Shown here one piece after another: positions 9,330 to 23,562 of a stretch of 64,000 nt of DNA. Source of the DNA: Pantoea deleyi (GTDB taxonomy: Bacteria; Pseudomonadota; Gammaproteobacteria; Enterobacterales; Enterobacteriaceae); NCBI RefSeq assembly GCF_022647325.1, contig NZ_CP071405.1:62001-126000 (forward strand). The letters are read 5' to 3'. Position numbers and translations under genes: made by a program. The notes below the pieces were generated by a model. It was not told the origin of the DNA and searched no databases. It worked only from the letters and a program-made list of their open reading frames with translations. Every line of letters begins with the position of its first letter. Position 1 is the stretch's first letter.

Positions 9330-10838
9330 ATGCAACCTTTACTGCAACTCGACGGCATTGAAAAATCTTTTCCGGGCGTGAAAGCCCTGAAGGGCGCGTC
9401 GCTGAATGTCCGGGCCGGACGCGTCATGGCGCTGGTGGGCGAGAACGGCGCAGGCAAGTCCACCATGATGAAAGTGCTGACCGGCATCTATCAGTATGAT
9501 GCCGGTACGCTGCGCTGGCTGGGCAAAGAGACCCGTTTCAGTGGGCCAAAAGCCTCACAGGAAGCGGGTATTGGCATTATCCATCAGGAACTGAACCTGA
9601 TCCCGCAGTTAACCGTGGCGGAGAACATTTTTCTCGGCCGCGAATATGTCACGGCCTTTGGCCGTATCCAGTGGTCACGGATGTATGCCGAAGCCGATGC
9701 ACTGCTGAAACGACTCAACCTGCGCTTCAGCAGCCATAAGCTGGTGGGCGATTTGTCGATTGGCGATCAGCAAATGGTCGAGATCGCCAAGGTGCTGAGC
9801 TTCGAGTCAAAAGTGATCATCATGGATGAGCCAACTGATGCGCTCACCGACACCGAAACGCTGTCGCTTTTTCGGGTGATCAACGAACTGAAAGCGCAGG
9901 GCTGCGGCATCGTCTATATCTCGCATCGCATGAAAGAGATTTTTGAGATCTGCGATGACGTCACGGTGTTCCGCGATGGTCAGTTTATCGCTGAACGTCC
10001 GGTCAGTGCGCTGACGGAAGAGAGCCTGATCGAGATGATGGTCGGCCGCAAACTGGAAGATCAATATCCCCATATCGACCAGGCACCCGGCGAGGTGCGG
10101 CTCAACGTGGAGAACGTCAGCGGGCCGGGTGTGGAGGGGGTCAGCTTCAGCCTGCGCAAAGGTGAAATCCTGGGCATCTCCGGGCTGATGGGCGCGGGCC
10201 GGACCGAACTGATGAAAGTGCTCTATGGCGCGCTGCCGCGTCGGACCGGATCCCTGTGGCTCAATGGCCGGGAAGTGGTCACGCGTTCACCGCAGGATGG
10301 ACTGGCAAACGGCATCGTCTACATCTCCGAAGATCGTAAGCGCGATGGCCTGGTGCTGGGCATGTCGGTAAAAGAGAACATGTCGCTGACGGCGCTTCGC
10401 TACTTCAGTCACGGCGGCGGCACCCTGAAACATGCGGCGGAGCAGCTGGCGGTGGGTGACTTCATCCGGCTGTTCAACGTCAAAACCCCCTCGATGGAGC
10501 AGCCGATTGGCCTGCTGTCGGGAGGAAACCAGCAGAAAGTGGCGATAGCCCGCGGCCTGATGACCCGTCCGGACGTCCTGATTCTGGATGAGCCGACGCG
10601 CGGTGTGGATGTCGGCGCAAAGAAAGAGATCTATCAACTGATTAACCAGTTTAAAGCCGAAGGGCTGAGCATCATTCTGGTCTCCTCGGAGATGCCGGAA
10701 GTGCTGGGCATGAGCGACCGGATACTGGTGATGCATGAAGGCCGTATCAGCGGCGAATTTACCCGGGAAGAGGCCACTCAGGAGAGCCTGATGGCCGCCG
10801 CCGTAGGCAAGCAACACAGCGAGGATTTAGTGGTATGA
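9330..10838 (+). CDS. rbsA: RbsA, ribose ABC transporter ATPase
   Basis: A 502-residue double-domain ABC ATPase. The first half has Walker [10 protein letters not shown], signature [13 protein letters not shown] and Walker [12 protein letters not shown]. The second half has a degenerate Walker A ([11 protein letters not shown], Arg in place of Lys), signature [14 protein letters not shown] and Walker [12 protein letters not shown]. The asymmetry is normal for sugar importers of this family. It powers ribose uptake with RbsC and RbsB. The stop overlaps the rbsC start (ATGA). Confidence 0.97.
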   Translation: MQPLLQLDGIEKSFPGVKALKGASLNVRAGRVMALVGENGAGKSTMMKVLTGIYQYDAGTLRWLGKETRFSGPKASQEAGIGIIHQELNLIPQLTVAENIFLGREYVTAFGRIQWSRMYAEADALLKRLNLRFSSHKLVGDLSIGDQQMVEIAKVLSFESKVIIMDEPTDALTDTETLSLFRVINELKAQGCGIVYISHRMKEIFEICDDVTVFRDGQFIAERPVSALTEESLIEMMVGRKLEDQYPHIDQAPGEVRLNVENVSGPGVEGVSFSLRKGEILGISGLMGAGRTELMKVLYGALPRRTGSLWLNGREVVTRSPQDGLANGIVYISEDRKRDGLVLGMSVKENMSLTALRYFSHGGGTLKHAAEQLAVGDFIRLFNVKTPSMEQPIGLLSGGNQQKVAIARGLMTRPDVLILDEPTRGVDVGAKKEIYQLINQFKAEGLSIILVSSEMPEVLGMSDRILVMHEGRISGEFTREEATQESLMAAAVGKQHSEDLVV

Positions 10839-11806
10839 CGACCCAAACTTTACCTGCCAGCCGTCGCTGGTTTAGCAAAAGCTGGCTGCTGGAACAGAAG
10901 TCGCTGATTGCGCTGCTGGTGCTGATCGCCGTGGTGGCCAGCCAGAGCCCGAACTTCTTTACCGTGGCGAACCTGTTCAACATCCTGCAGCAGACCTCGG
11001 TTAACGCCATTATGGCGGTGGGAATGACGCTGGTGATCCTGACCTCCGGTATCGACCTTTCTGTCGGCTCGCTGCTGGCCCTGACCGGTGCGGTGGGCGC
11101 CTCGCTGGTCGGTATGGAAGTGAATGCCCTTGTCGCGGTGGCGGCCTCGCTGGCGCTGGGGGCGGCTATCGGCGGTGTGACCGGCACGATTGTGGCGCGC
11201 GGCAAGGTACAGGCGTTTATCGCCACGCTGGTTATGATGCTGCTGCTGCGCGGTGTCACCATGGTGTACACCGACGGCAGCCCGATTAACACCGGCTTCA
11301 GCGCCAATGCCGATCTACTGGGCTGGTTTGGTATCGGTCGTCCGCTGGGCGTTCCTGCGCCGGTCTGGCTGATGGCGGTGGTCTTCATCGCCGCCTGGTA
11401 CATGCTGCAGCACACCCGCCTGGGTCGCTACATCTATGCCCTGGGCGGAAACGAGGCGGCAACGCGTCTTTCCGGCATCAACGTCAATCGCGTCAAAATC
11501 ATCGTCTATTCACTGAGTGGCATGCTGGCGGCGCTGGCGGGCACGATTGAAGTGGCGCGTCTCTCCTCAGCACAGCCGACGGCGGGCACCGGCTATGAGC
11601 TGGATGCGATTGCGGCAGTGGTGCTGGGCGGAACCAGCCTGGCGGGCGGTAAAGGGCGTATTTTCGGCACCCTGATTGGCGCGCTGATCCTCGGCTTCCT
11701 GAATAACGGCCTGAACCTGATGGGCGTCTCTTCGTACTACCAGATGATCGTTAAAGCGGTAGTCATCCTGCTGGCGGTGCTGGTGGATAATAAAAGCAGT
11801 AAATAA
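10835..11806 (+). CDS. rbsC: RbsC, ribose ABC transporter permease
   Basis: A 323-residue inner-membrane permease of the BPD_transp_2 family, close to the 321 residues of E. coli. It has roughly ten hydrophobic helices. The family signatures [21 protein letters not shown] and [15 protein letters not shown] are present, as is the coupling region [15 protein letters not shown]. It is translationally coupled to rbsA by a four-base overlap. Confidence 0.97.
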   Translation: MTTQTLPASRRWFSKSWLLEQKSLIALLVLIAVVASQSPNFFTVANLFNILQQTSVNAIMAVGMTLVILTSGIDLSVGSLLALTGAVGASLVGMEVNALVAVAASLALGAAIGGVTGTIVARGKVQAFIATLVMMLLLRGVTMVYTDGSPINTGFSANADLLGWFGIGRPLGVPAPVWLMAVVFIAAWYMLQHTRLGRYIYALGGNEAATRLSGINVNRVKIIVYSLSGMLAALAGTIEVARLSSAQPTAGTGYELDAIAAVVLGGTSLAGGKGRIFGTLIGALILGFLNNGLNLMGVSSYYQMIVKAVVILLAVLVDNKSSK

Positions 11807-11831
11807 CTCTGACCTTACACAGGATAATAAG

Positions 11832-12707
11832 ATGAAAAAGTTAACCATACTGGCTGCGATCCTTGGCGCAACGCTCAGCACCGGTGCGATGGCAAAAGAT
11901 ACCATCGCGCTGGTGGTCTCAACCCTGAACAACCCGTTCTTTGTTTCGCTGAAAGAGGGGGCTCAGAAAGAAGCGGACAAGCTGGGCTACAACCTGGTGG
12001 TACTGGACTCTCAGAACAACCCGGCGAAAGAGCTGGCGAACGTGCAGGATCTGACGGTTCGCGGCACCAAACTGCTGCTGATCAACCCAACCGATTCTGA
12101 TGCCGTGGGCAATGCCGTGAAGATGGCGAACCAGGCGAAGATTCCGGTAATCACGCTGGACCGCGTGGCTGCACAGGGCACCGTGGTCAGCCACGTTGCT
12201 TCAGATAACCGTTTCGGCGGTAAAATGGCGGGTGACTACATCGCGAAGAAAGTGGGCGAGAACGCCAAAATTATTGAGCTGCAGGGCATTGCCGGAACGT
12301 CTGCCGCTCGTGAACGTGGCGAAGGCTTCAAGCAGGCCGCAGAGGCCCACAAGTTCCAGATCCTTGCCAGCCAGCCTGCTGATTTCGACCGCACCAAGGG
12401 TCTGAACGTCATGCAGAACCTGCTGCAGGCTCATCCGGATGTGCAGGCGGTCTTCGCTCAGAACGATGAAATGGCGCTGGGTGCACTGCGTGCGCTGCAG
12501 ACTGCCGGTAAAACCGGTGTGATCGTGGTAGGTTTTGACGGCACCGCTGATGGCGTTAAAGCCGTCGAAGGTGGCAAACTGTCTGCGACCGTGGCACAGA
12601 TGCCAGACAAAATTGGCATGATCGGCGTGGATACCGCTGATAAAGTGCTGAAGGGTGAAAAAGTGAAGGCGATCAATCCGGTCGACCTGAAGCTGGTCAC
12701 TCAATAA
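11832..12707 (+). CDS. rbsB: RbsB, periplasmic ribose-binding protein
   Basis: A 291-residue type I periplasmic binding protein. The signal peptide [21 protein letters not shown] is followed by mature [16 protein letters not shown]. The ligand-contact stretches [23 protein letters not shown] and VGFDGTADG are recognisable. It delivers ribose to RbsAC and, in enterics, to the Trg chemoreceptor. RBS AGGA is well placed. A strong hairpin follows the gene (12729-12749). Confidence 0.97.
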   Translation: MKKLTILAAILGATLSTGAMAKDTIALVVSTLNNPFFVSLKEGAQKEADKLGYNLVVLDSQNNPAKELANVQDLTVRGTKLLLINPTDSDAVGNAVKMANQAKIPVITLDRVAAQGTVVSHVASDNRFGGKMAGDYIAKKVGENAKIIELQGIAGTSAARERGEGFKQAAEAHKFQILASQPADFDRTKGLNVMQNLLQAHPDVQAVFAQNDEMALGALRALQTAGKTGVIVVGFDGTADGVKAVEGGKLSATVAQMPDKIGMIGVDTADKVLKGEKVKAINPVDLKLVTQ

Positions 12708-12728
12708 CTCAAAGAAAAGCAGGGCACC

Positions 12729-12749
12729 GCGCCACCCTTCCGGTGGCGC
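12729..12749 (+). other. Intra-operon hairpin between rbsB and rbsK
   Basis: GCGCCACC / GGTGGCGC, an eight-bp perfect stem with a five-base loop and no T-run. It probably stabilises or processes the rbsDACB mRNA, so that the binding protein is made in excess over RbsK. That role is inferred from position only. Confidence 0.55.
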
Positions 12750-12768
12750 ACTTATTCCGGACTCCCCT

Positions 12769-13698
12769 ATGAGCAAAAACGCAAAACTGGCCGTTCTTGG
12801 CAGCATTAACGCTGACCACATCCTTAATCTGGCGCACTTCCCTCGTCCCGGTGAAACGGTGATCGGGCAGGGGTATCAGATTGCGTTTGGCGGTAAAGGT
12901 GCCAATCAGGCCGTCGCAGCCGGTCGTGCGGGTGCCGATATCGCCTTTATCGCCTGTGTGGGCGCTGACGACATCGGCGAACGTATCCGCCAGCAGCTGG
13001 CGCAGGACAACATTGATACCACGCCGGTCGGGGTCGTTGAGGGTGAGTCGACAGGCGTGGCGATGATCTTCGTCAATGGTGAAGGTGAGAACAATATCGG
13101 CATCTACTCCGGTGCGAATGCGGCGCTGACGCCCGCGTATGTGACGCGTCATCAGCAGGTGATCGCCGGGGCCGATGCACTGTTGATGCAGCTGGAGTCC
13201 CCGCTGGAGAGCGTCCTCGCGGCCGCCCGGCTCGCCCGACAGCATCAGACCCAGGTGATCCTGAATCCGGCGCCCGCCACCCCGCTCTCAGATGAGCTGC
13301 TGGCGTTGATCGACATCATCACTCCGAATGAAACCGAAGCGGAGAGTCTGACCGGCATTGCGGTCAGCAGCGACGACGATGCGGCGCGCGCAGCGGCAGT
13401 GCTGCATGCCAAAGGCATCGGCACGGTCCTGATTACCCTGGGACGCCGCGGCGTCTGGCTGAGCGAACAGGGCGAAGGTCAGCGTATTGCCGGCTTCAGC
13501 GTGAAGGCCATCGACACCATCGCGGCGGGCGATACCTTTAACGGTGCCTTTATTACCGCGCGGCTGGAGCAGAAACCGATCGACGACGCGGTGCGATTTG
13601 CCCATGCCGCCGCCGCGATCGCCGTTACCCGACCGGGTGCGCAGCCCTCCGTGCCGTGGCGCGCGGAGATCGATGAATTTTTGCAGCAGCAGGGCTAA
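12769..13698 (+). CDS. rbsK: RbsK, ribokinase
   Basis: A 309-residue PfkB-family kinase that phosphorylates ribose at O5. The N-terminal GSINADH and the substrate loop [16 protein letters not shown] are present. The C-terminal PfkB signature [13 protein letters not shown] supplies the catalytic Asp. It sits in the operon after rbsB and before rbsR, which starts five bases later. Confidence 0.97.
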   Translation: MSKNAKLAVLGSINADHILNLAHFPRPGETVIGQGYQIAFGGKGANQAVAAGRAGADIAFIACVGADDIGERIRQQLAQDNIDTTPVGVVEGESTGVAMIFVNGEGENNIGIYSGANAALTPAYVTRHQQVIAGADALLMQLESPLESVLAAARLARQHQTQVILNPAPATPLSDELLALIDIITPNETEAESLTGIAVSSDDDAARAAAVLHAKGIGTVLITLGRRGVWLSEQGEGQRIAGFSVKAIDTIAAGDTFNGAFITARLEQKPIDDAVRFAHAAAAIAVTRPGAQPSVPWRAEIDEFLQQQG

Positions 13699-13702
13699 GC
13701 GC

Positions 13703-14695
13703 TTGAGCACCATGAAAGATGTTGCCCGGCTGGCGGGCGTCTCCACCTCCACCGTCTCGCACGTCATCAACAACAATCGCTTTGTGAGCGACGGCGTGCG
13801 GGAGAAGGTTGAGCAGGCGATACGCCATCTCAATTACGCCCCTTCCGCCCTGGCGCGCAGTCTGAAAATCAATCAGACGCACACGATCGGGATGCTGCTG
13901 ACAACCAGCAGCAACCCGTTTTATGCCGAAGTGGTGCGGGGCGTGGAGGAGAGCTGCTACCAGCGCGGCTACAGCCTGATCCTCTGCAACACGGCGGGCG
14001 ACGAGAAGCGGATGAACCGCAGCCTGGAAACGCTGATGCAGAAGCGCGTGGATGGCTTACTGATCATGTGCACCGAAAGTCATCTGCCGTCGGCCGATAT
14101 TCTGAACCGCTATCCCGCGATTCCGGCCGTCATGATGGACTGGGCGCCCTTTGAAGGGCGGGGTGACATCATTCAGGATAACGCACTGCTGGGGGGCGAG
14201 CTGGCGACCCAGCATCTTATCGACAGCGGCTACACCCGCATCGCCTGTATCGCTGGTCCGCAGGATAAAACGCCGGCGCGTATGCGGCTGGAAGGTTATC
14301 GCAATGCCATGGCAAAGCATGGCCTGGAGATTTTGCCTGGCTATGTGGTGAGCGGGGACTTTGAGTTTCAGGGCGGCTACAACGGTATGGTCGAGCTGCT
14401 GTCGCTGGAAACGCCGCCGCAGGCGGTGTTCACCAGCAACGACGCTATGGCGGTTGGCGTCTATCATGCGCTTTATCAGGCTGGCATACAGATTCCGCAG
14501 CAGATGGCGGTCATGGGCTACGACGATATCGAACTGGCCCGTTATCTCACTCCGCCACTCAGCACCATTCATCAGCCTAAAGATGCGCTGGGCGAACTGG
14601 CGATTGATACCCTGCTTCATCGGCTCAGCGATCCCGACGCCAGCCAGCAGACGCTGGTGCTGACGCCGGAACTGGTCATGCGCGGCTCCGTTTAG
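13703..14695 (+). CDS. rbsR: RbsR, LacI-family repressor of the ribose operon
   Basis: A 330-residue LacI-type repressor, equal in length to E. coli RbsR if the TTG at 13703 is used. The N-terminus is then [12 protein letters not shown], parallel to E. coli [12 protein letters not shown]. An ATG three codons later (13712) is the conservative alternative. The helix-turn-helix is at about 4-24 ([20 protein letters not shown]), and the periplasmic-binding-protein-like effector domain contains [15 protein letters not shown]. It probably binds 8797-8812 and 8874-8889. Its end overlaps the convergent hsrA by four bases. Confidence 0.95.
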   Translation: MSTMKDVARLAGVSTSTVSHVINNNRFVSDGVREKVEQAIRHLNYAPSALARSLKINQTHTIGMLLTTSSNPFYAEVVRGVEESCYQRGYSLILCNTAGDEKRMNRSLETLMQKRVDGLLIMCTESHLPSADILNRYPAIPAVMMDWAPFEGRGDIIQDNALLGGELATQHLIDSGYTRIACIAGPQDKTPARMRLEGYRNAMAKHGLEILPGYVVSGDFEFQGGYNGMVELLSLETPPQAVFTSNDAMAVGVYHALYQAGIQIPQQMAVMGYDDIELARYLTPPLSTIHQPKDALGELAIDTLLHRLSDPDASQQTLVLTPELVMRGSV

Positions 14696-16092
14696 CGCTT
14701 TCTCTTTTTATCGCGATCGCTGATCAGATTCCGTCCATCCCCGTTTTTCAGCAGCATAAAGGTCAGCGCCGACAGCACCGTCACCACCCCCATCGTCAGG
14801 AAGGTGGCGTGAAACTGGGAAATGGTGCTCGTTTCAAACTCCTGATAGAAGCGGAGCACGGCCGCACTGACCGCTACACCGAAACTGATGGCCAGCTGCT
14901 GCGTCACGGCCAGTACGCTGTTGCCGCCACTGGCGTTATCGTCATCCAGATCGGCCAGCGTAATGGTATTCATGGCGGTGAACTGCGTTGACATGGCCAT
15001 GCCAAGAATAAACAGCGGCAGTAACAGCACGATGATGCTTTCTGCCGGAGACTGCAGAGAGAAGCTGGCGATCAGAATACCAATAATCGTTGTGATGCCG
15101 ACCAGCAGGCGACGATAGCCCAGCCAGCGCAGCAGCTGAGTCACCGTCGACTTCGCCAGTATGGAGCCGATGGCGATAGGTGCCATCATGCAGCCGGCAA
15201 TAATCGCTGAGTAGCCAAAACCCACCTGCAACATGAGCGGCATTAAAAATGGCACGCAGCCGGTTCCAAGACGGGACGCAATGTTGCCGCCGATGCCGAC
15301 CGAGAAGGTGCGGGTTTTAAACATCGGCAGATTGATCAGCGGGGAAGGGTGACGCCGGGCATGCACAATATAAAGAAGCAACAGCACAATCCCACTGAGT
15401 AATATCCCGCCTGCCAGCCAGGCAGAAACCACACGTTCGCCAAACAGCTCAATCCCGATCGAGATCATTACCAGTCCGGCCCCGAACAGCAGGAAACCGA
15501 AAAAGTCGAAGCGGCGTTTAGGGGTGGTGAAGTCCGGCATATATTTACGGGCATAGACAATGCCCAGAATGCCTATCGGAATATTAATCAGGAAGATCCA
15601 GTGCCATGTCGCATAGGTCACCAGCACGCCGCCCAGCAGCGGGCCCAGTATCGGGCCGACTAATCCCGGCATCGTCACAAAGTTGAGCACCGGCAGCAGT
15701 TCACTGCGCGGGTAGGCACGCAACAGCGCGAGTCGCGCCACCGGCATCATCATGGCGCCCCCTATGCCCTGCACGACGCGCGATATGACCAGCACCTGGA
15801 GCGTCGGCGACAGCGCACAGGCCAGCGAACCGAGGGTAAAAAGAGAAACCGCAATGATAAACACCCGGCGGGTGCCGAAGCGATCGGCAAGCCAGCCGCT
15901 GACCGGGATCAGCATCGCGACGGTCAGGGTGTAGCTGATAACAGCAGATTGCATGGCAAGGGGAGAACGGTCGAGGCTGGTGGCGATAGCGGGCAGGGCA
16001 GTATTAAGTATGGTGGCGTCGAGCGACTGCATGAAAAAGGCCATCGCCGCTATCCATGGCAAACCGGCCATGCTGCGCGCAGATCTAATCAT
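14692..16092 (-). CDS. hsrA: HsrA-type MFS transporter (DHA2 family)
   Basis: A 466-residue membrane protein with 14 predicted helices and the MFS motif A-like [14 protein letters not shown]2-family motif C lies in [12 protein letters not shown]. It closely resembles E. coli HsrA (YieO), including [22 protein letters not shown]; substrate unknown. The start at 16092 is chosen for the AGGAAGG RBS nine bases upstream; the frame is open 63 bases further but without homology. In E. coli yieP follows between hsrA and the rRNA operon; it is absent here. Confidence 0.92.
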   Translation of the reverse strand: MIRSARSMAGLPWIAAMAFFMQSLDATILNTALPAIATSLDRSPLAMQSAVISYTLTVAMLIPVSGWLADRFGTRRVFIIAVSLFTLGSLACALSPTLQVLVISRVVQGIGGAMMMPVARLALLRAYPRSELLPVLNFVTMPGLVGPILGPLLGGVLVTYATWHWIFLINIPIGILGIVYARKYMPDFTTPKRRFDFFGFLLFGAGLVMISIGIELFGERVVSAWLAGGILLSGIVLLLLYIVHARRHPSPLINLPMFKTRTFSVGIGGNIASRLGTGCVPFLMPLMLQVGFGYSAIIAGCMMAPIAIGSILAKSTVTQLLRWLGYRRLLVGITTIIGILIASFSLQSPAESIIVLLLPLFILGMAMSTQFTAMNTITLADLDDDNASGGNSVLAVTQQLAISFGVAVSAAVLRFYQEFETSTISQFHATFLTMGVVTVLSALTFMLLKNGDGRNLISDRDKKRKR

Positions 16093-16273
16093 TGGGTATC
16101 CTTCCTGGGGTTTCCTGCGAGAAGAAGCAAAATAATAGCACCAGCCTTCGGCCACATCAGGTCTCTTTACAACGTTTCATGGCGTTATTTGTGCGCTATT
16201 CAGTCATTAAACGTCTCTTTTTAAGCCGTTCGTTTAAAAAAGAGGCACTCAGTAAATTAATTCAAAGAAACAC

Positions 16274-16301
16274 TTGTCAGCCCGGCGAAACTCCCTATAA
16301 T
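16274..16301 (+). promoter_or_regulatory. rRNA operon promoter P1
   Basis: TTGTCA and TATAAT are 16 bp apart, followed by the GC-rich discriminator GCGCCTC typical of stringently controlled rrn P1. A/T-rich sequence just upstream (about 16225-16270) fits an UP element. Confidence 0.85.
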
Positions 16302-16394
16302 GCGCCTCCATCAACACGGCACACCGGCAACGGGAAACGGGCTGAGAGGCACAGGAGACTGCGCCGCCGGAGAAAACTTCTGAAAAAAAAGAGG

Positions 16395-16422
16395 TTGACT
16401 CTGAAGGAGGAAAGCGTAATAT
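16395..16422 (+). promoter_or_regulatory. rRNA operon promoter P2
   Basis: TTGACT and TAATAT are 16 bp apart, 121 bp downstream of P1. This is the usual tandem arrangement. Confidence 0.8.
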
Positions 16423-16461
16423 ACGCCACCTCGCGACAGGACGCTAACGCACTGTTCGCAC

Positions 16462-16474
16462 TGCTCTTTAACAA
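16462..16474 (+). promoter_or_regulatory. boxA antitermination element in the rRNA leader
   Basis: TGCTCTTTAACAA is the canonical boxA bound by NusB/NusE. The sequence after it (CAGACAATCTGTGTG) pairs with 18190-18209 downstream of 16S, forming the RNase III processing stem. Confidence 0.85.
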
Positions 16475-16626
16475 TTTATCAGACAATCTGTGTGGGCACT
16501 CGCAGGATTGATATCAGCGTCTCCGGACGCAAAAAATATTAAGCCTCACGAGTGAACACATAATGAAATTCATTATGACGTTTTACAGATGAGCATCGCT
16601 GCACTCGTTGCAGCAAATCAAACTTT

Positions 16627-18166
<1,540 letters not shown>

Positions 18167-18254
18167 CCTTAAGATACCTTCCCGCGCAGTGCTCACACAG
18201 ATTGTCTGATAAAAAGTAATGAGCAGGACGGCTGCGAAGTCGTGACACTATCGT

Positions 18255-18329
18255 GTCCCCTTCGTCTAGCGGTTAGGACTCCGCCCTTTCACGGCGGCAA
18301 CAGGGGTTCGAATCCCCTAGGGGACGCCA
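18255..18329 (+). tRNA. gltU: tRNA-Glu (anticodon TTC)
   Basis: A 75-nt cloverleaf in the 16S-23S spacer. The acceptor stem is GTCCCCT/AGGGGAC, the anticodon arm is CCGCC-CTTTCAC-GGCGG with TTC at 18288-18290, the T arm is present, and CCA is encoded (GCCA). A glutamate tRNA in this position is the rrnC type of E. coli. Confidence 0.97.
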
Positions 18330-18415
18330 CCTGCTTGGTGACAGGTGAAAGGTGTCTCCACAGTATCTCAAAACCGGTTCGGCTGCGTAAGCGGCGGAGA
18401 CGCGTTTGAGATATT

Positions 18416-18428
18416 TGCTCTTTAACAA
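18416..18428 (+). promoter_or_regulatory. boxA in the 16S-23S spacer
   Basis: TGCTCTTTAACAA, identical to the leader boxA; it renews antitermination before 23S. The rest of the spacer holds the flanks of the processing stems. Confidence 0.8.
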
Positions 18429-18554
18429 TCCGGAACAAGCTGAAAATTGAAACGACGTAGCGCGTCATCCCTCCGTAATAAGGGATGGCAGAGCGATACG
18501 GTCGGGTCTCTCAATGCTTGCAGTCCGCAGCGTGAAAACGCCTGTGGGTTGTGA

Positions 18555-21461
<2,907 letters not shown>

Positions 21462-21549
21462 ACAACGCCAGAGGCGTTTTTTGAGAGACGATTTTCAGCC
21501 TGAACCGGATAAGTCTGCGCGGCCCCAGGGCGGCGCGGAAGACAGAATC

Positions 21550-21669
21550 TGCCTGGCGGCTTTAGCGCGGTGGTCCCACCTGACCCCATGCCGAACTCAG
21601 AAGTGAAACGCCGTAGCGCCGATGGTAGTGTGGGGCCTCCCCATGCGAGAGTAGGGAACTGCCAGGCAT
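21550..21669 (+). rRNA. rrf: 5S ribosomal RNA
   Basis: A 120-nt gene from TGCCTGGCGGC to GCCAGGCAT, with the terminal stem intact. No tRNA follows it. Confidence 0.97.
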
Positions 21670-21683
21670 TGTATAAGTGAAGA

Positions 21684-21712
21684 AGCCCCGCACGGAAGTG
21701 CGGGGCTTTTTT
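21684..21712 (+). terminator. Terminator of the rRNA operon
   Basis: AGCCCCGCAC-GGAA-GTGCGGGGCT, a ten-bp stem followed by six T. Confidence 0.95.
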
Positions 21713-21842
21713 ACGTCTTTATTTTACTCAATTTAGCTGAAATATTATCTTCAGACTGCATCCCCTCAACCTTCCCATTTTTGCCCTCTGAATTATCAAA
21801 GGTCACCTTCATATCCGCTCTTATAATAGTCAGCGGGTAAAA
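21711..21842 (-). pseudogene. Possible C-terminal remnant of a lost gene
   Basis: An open frame of 43 codons ends with a TAA that lies in the T-run of the rRNA terminator. An ATG at 21812 would give 33 residues (MKVTFDNSEGKNGKVEGM...). The pattern FYPLTIIRADMKVTFDN...GKVEGM resembles the C-terminal beta-strands of DUF3471-type serine hydrolases. No start with an RBS is visible and the frame is closed upstream. It may be a relic or chance; the resemblance is weak. Confidence 0.25.
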
Positions 21843-22064
21843 TTACAGAATAAGCACCGCGGTAAAAATTTCTCATATTTTATAAATTAATAATTTATCA
21901 AATCATTAATAATGAAATGATAAAAGATCAGTCCAATAATTCCGGGGTGAATAGATTTTATTCTATTTACAGTTATTGCTTACAGGCTGAAACTGATTCA
22001 GGCATTTAATTAAATGTCTTCGATGAAGTTCAATTGAGCATTAACCCATTTTAAGGAAGATGAA
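21713..22064. other. AT-rich gap between the rRNA operon and the microcin-like gene
   Basis: Markedly more A/T-rich than its surroundings, especially 21860-21990. Apart from the possible gene remnant at its left end it holds only the upstream region of the 22065 gene. No promoter stands out clearly. Confidence 0.5.
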
Positions 22065-22379
22065 ATGAAAGAACTTACTATCGCTGAAACGGAATTCGTA
22101 TCAGGTGCGGCCGCTAACGGATTTTTCGACACCATCAGTGGTGCAATCATCGGAATGGTTGCTGGCGGCATGGGCGTTGCATGGGCGGGTTATAACATCT
22201 CTTCTAATACCAATGGTGTAACCAGCGGAATTCTGGCGCCGGTACAAGGCCTGATTGGCGGGCTTCTGGGGGCGATCTGGGGCGCTGTGTTTGGCCTGGT
22301 CATCGGTGCTGCGGACGGTACGGCAGTCTCACTAACCCGCGCTTATGCCGTGTGGAATAATATCGTTACGGCTGGTTGA
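22065..22379 (+). CDS. Class II microcin-like precursor peptide (orphan)
   Basis: This 104-residue protein begins MKELTIAETEFVSGA, which matches the double-glycine-type leader of class II microcins and bacteriocins (compare MRTLTLNELDSVSGG of microcin V). Cleavage would fall after Gly-Ala at residue 15. The core of about 89 residues is hydrophobic and glycine-rich, with two helix-forming blocks carrying GxxxG-type spacing: GAIIGMVAGGMGVAWAG and GLIGGLLGAIWGAVFG. The RBS AAGGAAGA is well placed. No immunity protein, ABC exporter with peptidase domain, or HlyD-like gene is found nearby, so export would rely on genes elsewhere. The exact family is not recognised, and activity is inferred from the leader and composition only. 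Confidence 0.7.
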   Translation: MKELTIAETEFVSGAAANGFFDTISGAIIGMVAGGMGVAWAGYNISSNTNGVTSGILAPVQGLIGGLLGAIWGAVFGLVIGAADGTAVSLTRAYAVWNNIVTAG

Positions 22380-22397
22380 CCCCTTTCTGAAAAGAGC

Positions 22398-22424
22398 GGG
22401 CAGCAATGATTTCTGTTGCTGCCC
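22398..22424 (+). terminator. Hairpin after the microcin-like gene
   Basis: GGGCAGCAA / TTGCTGCCC, a nine-bp stem with a nine-base loop, 19 bases after the stop. No T-run follows, so it may stabilise the mRNA 3' end rather than terminate on its own. Confidence 0.45.
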
Positions 22425-22630
22425 ATCCTGGCTCGTCAATTTGATATTTATCACGTCATTGCCCATCTTCAGGGAAATTAATCTCAGATGAAATGCTGTT
22501 ATTTAATCACCGCAGCAGGCTCAATGTTGAACCATGGTATAAAGGCTTCACTCGCTGTTAATAACCAGGAGACATTTTTTCTGAGATCCCCTGTTATAAC
22601 ATTATTTAAAACATTCCTGACTCAGTTCGC

Positions 22631-23197
22631 TCAGGAGCGATTATTCAGATCGTCTGGCGTGTTGATATTGCGGAACGCCGACTCATCATCGTCCAGCTCA
22701 ACAGCATGACCGCCATGGTCACGCAGGAAGTGCATCAGACGCCGTTCACCTGCCGCCAGATAGTCCTGAAGCGGTGCCGCCAGTTTTCGGTGGACCAGCG
22801 CCAGCGTAGGGTGATCGCGTGATGCGGAGCGGACCCAGACCGCCGGCGCCGTTCCGCGTTGTCCGGCCAGCCTTTCAACAAAGTTAAGCGGAATGGCCGG
22901 CGTATCGCAGGCACAGAACGCCGCCCACTCATCGTCAATCGCGCGCAACGCACTATAGATCCCGGCCAGTGGGCCAGGGTAATCCCCGACCAGATCCTGA
23001 ATCACCCGACACCCGCTTAACTGATAGCGATCAATATTACGGTTCGCGTTAATCATGACAATATTGACCTGTGGCCTGAACCGTTCAAGAACATGCTGAT
23101 AAAGCGGCCTGCCATTGAGCGGCACTAATCCCTTGTCCTGACCACCCATACGGCGGCCCTGACCTCCGGCCAGAATGATGCCGGTTACTGTTGTCAT
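22631..23197 (-). CDS. mobA: MobA, molybdenum cofactor guanylyltransferase
   Basis: A 188-residue nucleotidyltransferase that joins GMP to molybdopterin to give MGD cofactor. The N-terminal GTP-binding signature ILAGGQGRRMGGQDKGL is intact, and LVGDYPGPLAGIYSAL and CDTPAIP are typical. It is slightly shorter than the ~194 residues of E. coli. mobB, which normally partners it in E. coli, is not here. It is divergent from yihD. Confidence 0.95.
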   Translation of the reverse strand: MTTVTGIILAGGQGRRMGGQDKGLVPLNGRPLYQHVLERFRPQVNIVMINANRNIDRYQLSGCRVIQDLVGDYPGPLAGIYSALRAIDDEWAAFCACDTPAIPLNFVERLAGQRGTAPAVWVRSASRDHPTLALVHRKLAAPLQDYLAAGERRLMHFLRDHGGHAVELDDDESAFRNINTPDDLNNRS

Positions 23198-23241
23198 GCG
23201 TCTGCCCTCGCTGATACGTCGTTGTGAAAGGAGAAAACGAA

Positions 23242-23517
23242 ATGAAATGTCATCGTTTAAACGAGCTGCTTGAGCTGCTGCAACCTGCCTGGCAAAAAGA
23301 GCCCGACCTCAATCTGGTCACATTTTTGCAGAAACTGGCACAGGAATCTGGTTTCCGTGGCCCGTTAAGTGAATTAACGGACGATGTATTAATTTACCAT
23401 CTCAAAATGCGTGACTCTGCCCGCGATGATGCCATCCCGGGCCTGAAAAAAGATTATGAAGTGGATTTCAAAACAGCCCTGCTGCGCGCACGGGGGGTCA
23501 TTAAACCGGACGAGTAA
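23242..23517 (+). CDS. yihD: YihD, conserved protein of unknown function
   Basis: A 91-residue DUF1040 protein, beginning [20 protein letters not shown]. It is very similar to E. coli YihD (89 residues), including [13 protein letters not shown] and [13 protein letters not shown]. The start at 23242 follows AGGAG by eight bases; a frame extension six codons upstream has no support. It is a small soluble protein with no known role, placed before srkA-dsbA as in E. coli. Confidence 0.93.
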   Translation: MKCHRLNELLELLQPAWQKEPDLNLVTFLQKLAQESGFRGPLSELTDDVLIYHLKMRDSARDDAIPGLKKDYEVDFKTALLRARGVIKPDE

Positions 23518-23562
23518 TGTTATCCTTGGCAGCTAAATGCAAGGGCAACTACAGGTAACATC

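Noticed and set aside
9807..9850. Apparent defect in Rbs[12 protein letters not shown] in the first half and an Arg in place of the Walker A Lys in the second half
   Set aside because: Both features are shared by functional RbsA proteins, so they are family traits and not damage.
22488..22709. A 73-codon frame after the microcin-like gene, considered as an immunity protein
   Set aside because: No RBS precedes it, its end runs antisense into mobA with a low-complexity Ser stretch, and it does not look like a compact membrane immunity protein.
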